This document shows, piece by piece, positions 4,393-7,777 of a DNA stretch of 7,777 nucleotides. The notes under the pieces were generated by a model. It ran no database searches and was not told the DNA's origin. It saw nothing but the letters and a program-made list of their open reading frames with translations. Positions within the stretch are counted from its first letter, which is position 1. Every line of letters begins with the position of its first letter. The DNA is taken from the NCBI GenBank assembly GCA_029054965.1, contig JAIDEF010000151.1, positions 1 through 7,777 of the forward strand, in the 5' to 3' direction. Source of the stretch: Eubacterium sp. (GTDB lineage Bacteria; Bacillota; Clostridia; Oscillospirales; Acutalibacteraceae). The position numbers and the translations under genes were made by a program.

Positions 4393-6753
4393 TTATTTTT
4401 TCAAAGCAATACCCTTTTCACCAAGCTTTGCAATAACGGACTCTGCTATATCCATTACCTCTTCCCTTGTAAGGGTTTTATCAGGATGAGCAAAGGTTAT
4501 TCTTGTGGTGATTGATTTACCGCTTTCGTCACTGTAAATGTCTACAACATCAACAGCTTTAACAAGCGGACTGTTTTCTGCTTTGATTGCATCAATAATA
4601 GGTGCAAATTTGTCGCTGATGAAAGAAAGGTCAATCTCAATACCCGGGTATTTTGATGGCTCTTCATAGCTTATGCTGTTATTAACAAGCTTTGCAAATA
4701 CTTCAACATCAAGCTCAGCAAAAACGATTGCAGCCTTTTTGTCAATTTTCTTTGAAACAACAGGATGAACAATTCCTAATTTACCGAGTTCTGTACCTGC
4801 ACAGATAATCTTATTGAGATTACGTGGGTGCTCATATGAATGAACTGCATCTGCCTTTTCAAATTCAATGGAGCTGTGCTTAATGTCATCAAAAACAACA
4901 GCAAGCATATCACGAAGTTCAAAATAGAGTTGTTCAACAGACTTAGTTTTGCTAAAGAGAGTAACAGCTAACTTCTTACGCTCGTTGCAAAGGTTATCTT
5001 CGTTAACACCATCAACAACTCTGCCGATTTCAAACACACCGAAATCTGTATCAAAGCCTGTGTTTGTTTTAACCTGACAAAGCTGAGTAGGAATTATAGA
5101 TTTACGGATTGTTTCAATATTAGGATTTGTTGCATTAATAAGCTTAATATTATCCTCAACCTTGATACCGAGAGCCTTATACTCATCATAATAAGCCCAC
5201 ACATAGGAATGAAGCTCGTGGAGTGAAAAACGCTTAACAAGAATATCTTTTATCTTATCCTCATCAGTTTTTTCTACATCTGCTCTTACAGGATAAAGAG
5301 GAGCGTTGGCAGTGTGAATATCAAAGTTGTCATAGCCATAAATACGGGTGATTTCCTCGATAATATCCGCCTTGATTGTAACGTCCTTTGTCGCTCTCCA
5401 GCTTGGAACGATAACACTGAAATTATCATCAGCCAATGAAACGGTAAAGCCAAGTGAATTAAGTGTATTTACAATTGTATTATTATCAATATCAATACCT
5501 GTATACTTGTCAACAAAAGCCTTGTCAAAGTCGAGCTTTACCTCGTCATACCTGAATGCATATTCATCAGTAAGCGATGAAACAACCTTAACACCGCCAT
5601 CAATATCTGTCATCAGCTTAACAAAACGTGCAATAGCAGGAACTGTCATTTCAGGGTCAAGACATTTTTCATAACGCATTGAAGCATCTGTTCTGTGTGA
5701 AAGACGAACAGTTGACTTACGGATTGAAACTGCATTGAAGGTTGCAGACTCAAGAGTAAGTGTTGTTGTGTCATCAACAATTTCACTGTCAAGACCGCCC
5801 ATAATACCTGCAATAGCAACAGGGGTATTGTCGTTGCAAATCATAAGTGTATCTTCATCAATATTTCTTTCAACTCCGTCAAGAGTCCGGAAAGTGAATT
5901 TTTCATCAAAACGCTTAATGCGAATTTTTTCAACCTTGCGTGAATCGAATGCATGCATTGGCTGACCCATTTCAAGCATTAAATAGTTTGTTAAATCTGC
6001 AAGGAAATTGATTGCTCTCATTCCGCAGTAGAACAGACGAATACGCATATTAACAGGTGAAACCGCTGTGCTGATATTCTCAACCTGCAAACAGGAATAC
6101 CTCTGACAGAGCGGATCCTCAATCTTCATATCAACCTTTGGCAGATTGTTATACTGTGACAAATCAACAGTATCAAGCGGTTTGAGCTCTCTGCCTGCAA
6201 GAGCAGCAAACTCACGTGCAATACCATAATGACCCCAAAGGTCAGGACGGTTTGTCAGTGACTTATTGTCAACCTCAAAAATAATATCATCAATCTGGTA
6301 CAAGTCCTTAATATCAGTACCGTTTGCAACATCCTCTGCAATATCCATAATACCTGAATTATCGTCACTGATACCGATTTCCTTTTCACTGCAGCACATA
6401 CCATAAGAGGTATAGCCTGCAAGCGGACGAGGAGAAATTTCAAGCTCACCAAGCTTTGCACCAACCTTGGCAAAAGCGGTTTTCATACCTACTCTGACAT
6501 TCGGTGCACCGCAAACAACATCTGTAAGCTCTGCGTCACCTGCATCAACCTTTAAAAGGTGAAGCTTTTTAGAATCAGGGTGATTTTCAACCGATTTAAT
6601 CTCAGCAACAACAACACCTGATAAATCACTGCCCTTAAAGAATATCTCGTTTTCTACCTCAGCAGTTGAAAGGGAGAAACGGTGAATTAAGTCAAGCTTG
6701 TCAAGACCTGTGAAATCTACGAAATCACTGATCCAGTTCATTGATAAAAACAT
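4393..6753 (-). CDS. pheT: Phenylalanine--tRNA ligase beta subunit
   Basis: Beta subunit of the cytoplasmic alpha2-beta2 phenylalanyl-tRNA synthetase; it binds tRNA-Phe and carries the editing site that hydrolyses Tyr-tRNA-Phe. The 786 residues match the usual 790-800 or so. Domains in order: an EMAP/OB tRNA-binding domain at about 43-150 (GVVVAEIKSVENHPDSKKL, VVCGAPNV); the B3/B4 editing domain at about 210-390, with GQPMHAFD (263-270), E335 in LESATF and HRTDAS (353-358); the B5 domain at about 405-475, with DIIEEITRIYGYDN carrying the D463/E466/E467 metal-type acids; a catalytic-like core (about 480-690); and the anticodon-binding FDX-ACB domain (about 698-786, SKYPGIEIDLSF). The start has AAGGAG 9 bases upstream and the family-typical opening, so M1 is preferred over M5. 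It begins 17 bases after the pheS stop, as an operon. Confidence 0.97.
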   Translation of the reverse strand: MFLSMNWISDFVDFTGLDKLDLIHRFSLSTAEVENEIFFKGSDLSGVVVAEIKSVENHPDSKKLHLLKVDAGDAELTDVVCGAPNVRVGMKTAFAKVGAKLGELEISPRPLAGYTSYGMCCSEKEIGISDDNSGIMDIAEDVANGTDIKDLYQIDDIIFEVDNKSLTNRPDLWGHYGIAREFAALAGRELKPLDTVDLSQYNNLPKVDMKIEDPLCQRYSCLQVENISTAVSPVNMRIRLFYCGMRAINFLADLTNYLMLEMGQPMHAFDSRKVEKIRIKRFDEKFTFRTLDGVERNIDEDTLMICNDNTPVAIAGIMGGLDSEIVDDTTTLTLESATFNAVSIRKSTVRLSHRTDASMRYEKCLDPEMTVPAIARFVKLMTDIDGGVKVVSSLTDEYAFRYDEVKLDFDKAFVDKYTGIDIDNNTIVNTLNSLGFTVSLADDNFSVIVPSWRATKDVTIKADIIEEITRIYGYDNFDIHTANAPLYPVRADVEKTDEDKIKDILVKRFSLHELHSYVWAYYDEYKALGIKVEDNIKLINATNPNIETIRKSIIPTQLCQVKTNTGFDTDFGVFEIGRVVDGVNEDNLCNERKKLAVTLFSKTKSVEQLYFELRDMLAVVFDDIKHSSIEFEKADAVHSYEHPRNLNKIICAGTELGKLGIVHPVVSKKIDKKAAIVFAELDVEVFAKLVNNSISYEEPSKYPGIEIDLSFISDKFAPIIDAIKAENSPLVKAVDVVDIYSDESGKSITTRITFAHPDKTLTREEVMDIAESVIAKLGEKGIALKK

Positions 6754-6762
6754 AATTTAACT

Positions 6763-6768
6763 CTCCTT
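6763..6768 (-). promoter_or_regulatory. Ribosome binding site of pheT
   Basis: The minus strand reads AAGGAG, 9 bases upstream of the pheT ATG (6753-6751), in the 17-base gap after the pheS stop. It supports M1 as the start; M5 would be 21 bases away. Confidence 0.7.
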
Positions 6769-6770
6769 TC

Positions 6771-7777
6771 TTACTCATCGTCGGTAAACTGTGACAGACT
6801 CTTAAGACTGCCGCTGTTTAAATCACGAATATCTTTAATACCATATTTCATCATAACAAGTCTGGTCAAACCAAGACCAAAAGCAAAGCCTGTATACTCA
6901 TCAGGATCAATACCGCCTGCCTTAAGCACCTCAGGGTGAATCATACCGCATGGGCAAAGCTCAAGCCAGCCGCTATGCTTACAGCTTGGGCAACCCTCTC
7001 CTCCGCAGATAAGGCAGCTTATATCAAGCTCAAAGCCGGGCTCCACAAACGGGAAAAATCCCGGGCGAAGGCGAACCTTAATATCCTTTTGAAACACCTC
7101 TGAAAGCATTGTTTTCATAAAGTAAATAAGGTTTGAAATTGAAATATTTTTGTCAACCATAACACCCTCCATCTGGAAGAAGGTATTTTCATGACAGGCA
7201 TCCGTTGCCTCATTTCTGAAGCATCTGCCGGGGAAAATTGCCTTAATCGGCACACCGTCATTAACAAGTGCATCCTTGTATTTTTTATAAATAGCGTTCT
7301 GTGCAGCCGAGGTCTGGCTCTTTAAAAGCTGACCATTCTCTAAATAATAGGTATCCTGCATATCTCTTGCAGGGTGATGCTTTGGAATATTAAGTGACTC
7401 AAAGCATTCATAGTCGGTTACAACCTCGCTGTAATCCTCAACAGTAAAGCCCATTGATTTGAATATACGCTCAACCTCACGCTGTACTAATGTAATAGGA
7501 TGATATGAGCCGCGCTCAAGCTTTGCAGGCATTGAAATATCAAACTCAGGCATTGAGTTGATTTCTCTTTCAATTTCCTTTTCCTTAAGCTCTGCTGTTT
7601 TTTCTGCAATTTTATTTGCAACAGCACCCTTAAGCTCATTAACCTTTGCACCAAGTGCCTTTCTTTCATCGTTTGAAAGCTCCTTCATTCCCTTGAGCAA
7701 ATCGGTAACACTGCCCTTTTTGCCAAGGTACTGCACACGAATGCTTTCAAGCTCAGCCGAATTTTCAATTTTTGAAA
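6771..7777 (-). CDS. pheS: Phenylalanine--tRNA ligase alpha subunit (5' end cut by window edge)
   Basis: Catalytic subunit of phenylalanyl-tRNA synthetase, which activates phenylalanine and charges tRNA-Phe. The reading frame stays open to the right edge. The 13 codons beyond the GTG at 7736 encode SKIENSAELESIR, which runs directly into VQYLGKKGS, the conserved end of the N-terminal coiled-coil segment of PheS. The GTG is therefore internal, and the true start lies perhaps 10-20 codons outside. Counting from that GTG as residue 1: class II motif 2 is CFRNEATDACHENTFFQMEG (172-191); QTSAAQ is at 141-146; motif 3 is GFAFGLGLTRLVMMKYGI (283-300). An inserted cysteine cluster (C241, C244, C249, C252, plus C261 and C263) resembles the CxxCxGxGCxxC insert seen in a subset of bacterial PheS. 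In-window length is 334 residues against about 340-350 for the family. Any T-box or attenuator would lie outside. Confidence 0.97.
   Translation of the reverse strand, partial: SKIENSAELESIRVQYLGKKGSVTDLLKGMKELSNDERKALGAKVNELKGAVANKIAEKTAELKEKEIEREINSMPEFDISMPAKLERGSYHPITLVQREVERIFKSMGFTVEDYSEVVTDYECFESLNIPKHHPARDMQDTYYLENGQLLKSQTSAAQNAIYKKYKDALVNDGVPIKAIFPGRCFRNEATDACHENTFFQMEGVMVDKNISISNLIYFMKTMLSEVFQKDIKVRLRPGFFPFVEPGFELDISCLICGGEGCPSCKHSGWLELCPCGMIHPEVLKAGGIDPDEYTGFAFGLGLTRLVMMKYGIKDIRDLNSGSLKSLSQFTDDE

Noticed and set aside
5348..5674. Plus-strand open frame of 108 codons inside pheT
   Set aside because: It is antisense to the B5 and editing region of pheT, Ser/Thr/Val-rich as expected from the reverse complement, with no supporting ribosome site considered convincing.
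7052..7065. CGGGA/TCCCG hairpin next to an A-run in pheS as an internal terminator
   Set aside because: The stem is only 5 bp and the A/T run is in the loop, not after the stem; it falls in conserved coding sequence.
1..7777. Mobile elements, CRISPR arrays, tRNA or rRNA genes
   Set aside because: I saw no transposase or integrase frame, no regularly spaced direct repeats and no tRNA- or rRNA-like segment; nearly all bases are in recognised genes.

Overview
The window looks like a chromosomal stretch of a low-GC, Gram-positive anaerobe of the class Clostridia, probably close to Ruminococcaceae/Oscillospiraceae. This is inferred from AT-rich codon use, purine-rich Shine-Dalgarno sites before every gene start, a YhaM-type exoribonuclease, and the style of the PheS and PheT proteins. 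No mobile element, CRISPR array, tRNA or rRNA is visible. The window is almost fully coding; the longest gap is 177 bases.

Layout, left to right. (1) A short promoter region (about 20-100) leads into a two-gene plus-strand operon. It encodes a YhaM-like 3'-5' exoribonuclease with an OB fold and an HD domain (109-1038), then the ribosomal protein L11 methyltransferase PrmA (1040-1981), which starts at a GTG one base after the yhaM stop. (2) A perfect 13-bp hairpin (1991-2022) separates prmA from a convergent minus-strand gene for a PAP2-family membrane phosphatase (2028-2921). This phosphatase carries an extra C-terminal membrane helix and a Cys/Cys/Cys/His tail. (3) A 177-base divergent promoter region holds a good sigma-A-type promoter for the phosphatase and a weaker extended -10 candidate for the plus-strand genes. 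(4) A two-gene plus-strand operon follows: a membrane-anchored J-domain/TPR protein (3099-3896) and a small two-helix membrane protein with a C-terminal CxxC/CxxC zinc ribbon (3905-4351). (5) A strong hairpin (4356-4379) with T-runs on both sides separates this operon from the convergent pheT (4393-6753) and pheS (6771 to the right edge). These encode the two subunits of phenylalanyl-tRNA synthetase; pheS loses its first residues at the window edge.

Functionally, most of the window is translation and RNA housekeeping: RNA decay, ribosomal protein methylation and Phe-tRNA charging. The less described parts are the J-domain/zinc-ribbon membrane pair, which could be a membrane-tethered Hsp70 co-chaperone module, and the cysteine-bearing tail of the phosphatase. 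I see no clear evidence of a defence system or other wholly new machinery; these two are the best candidates for something not yet characterised.
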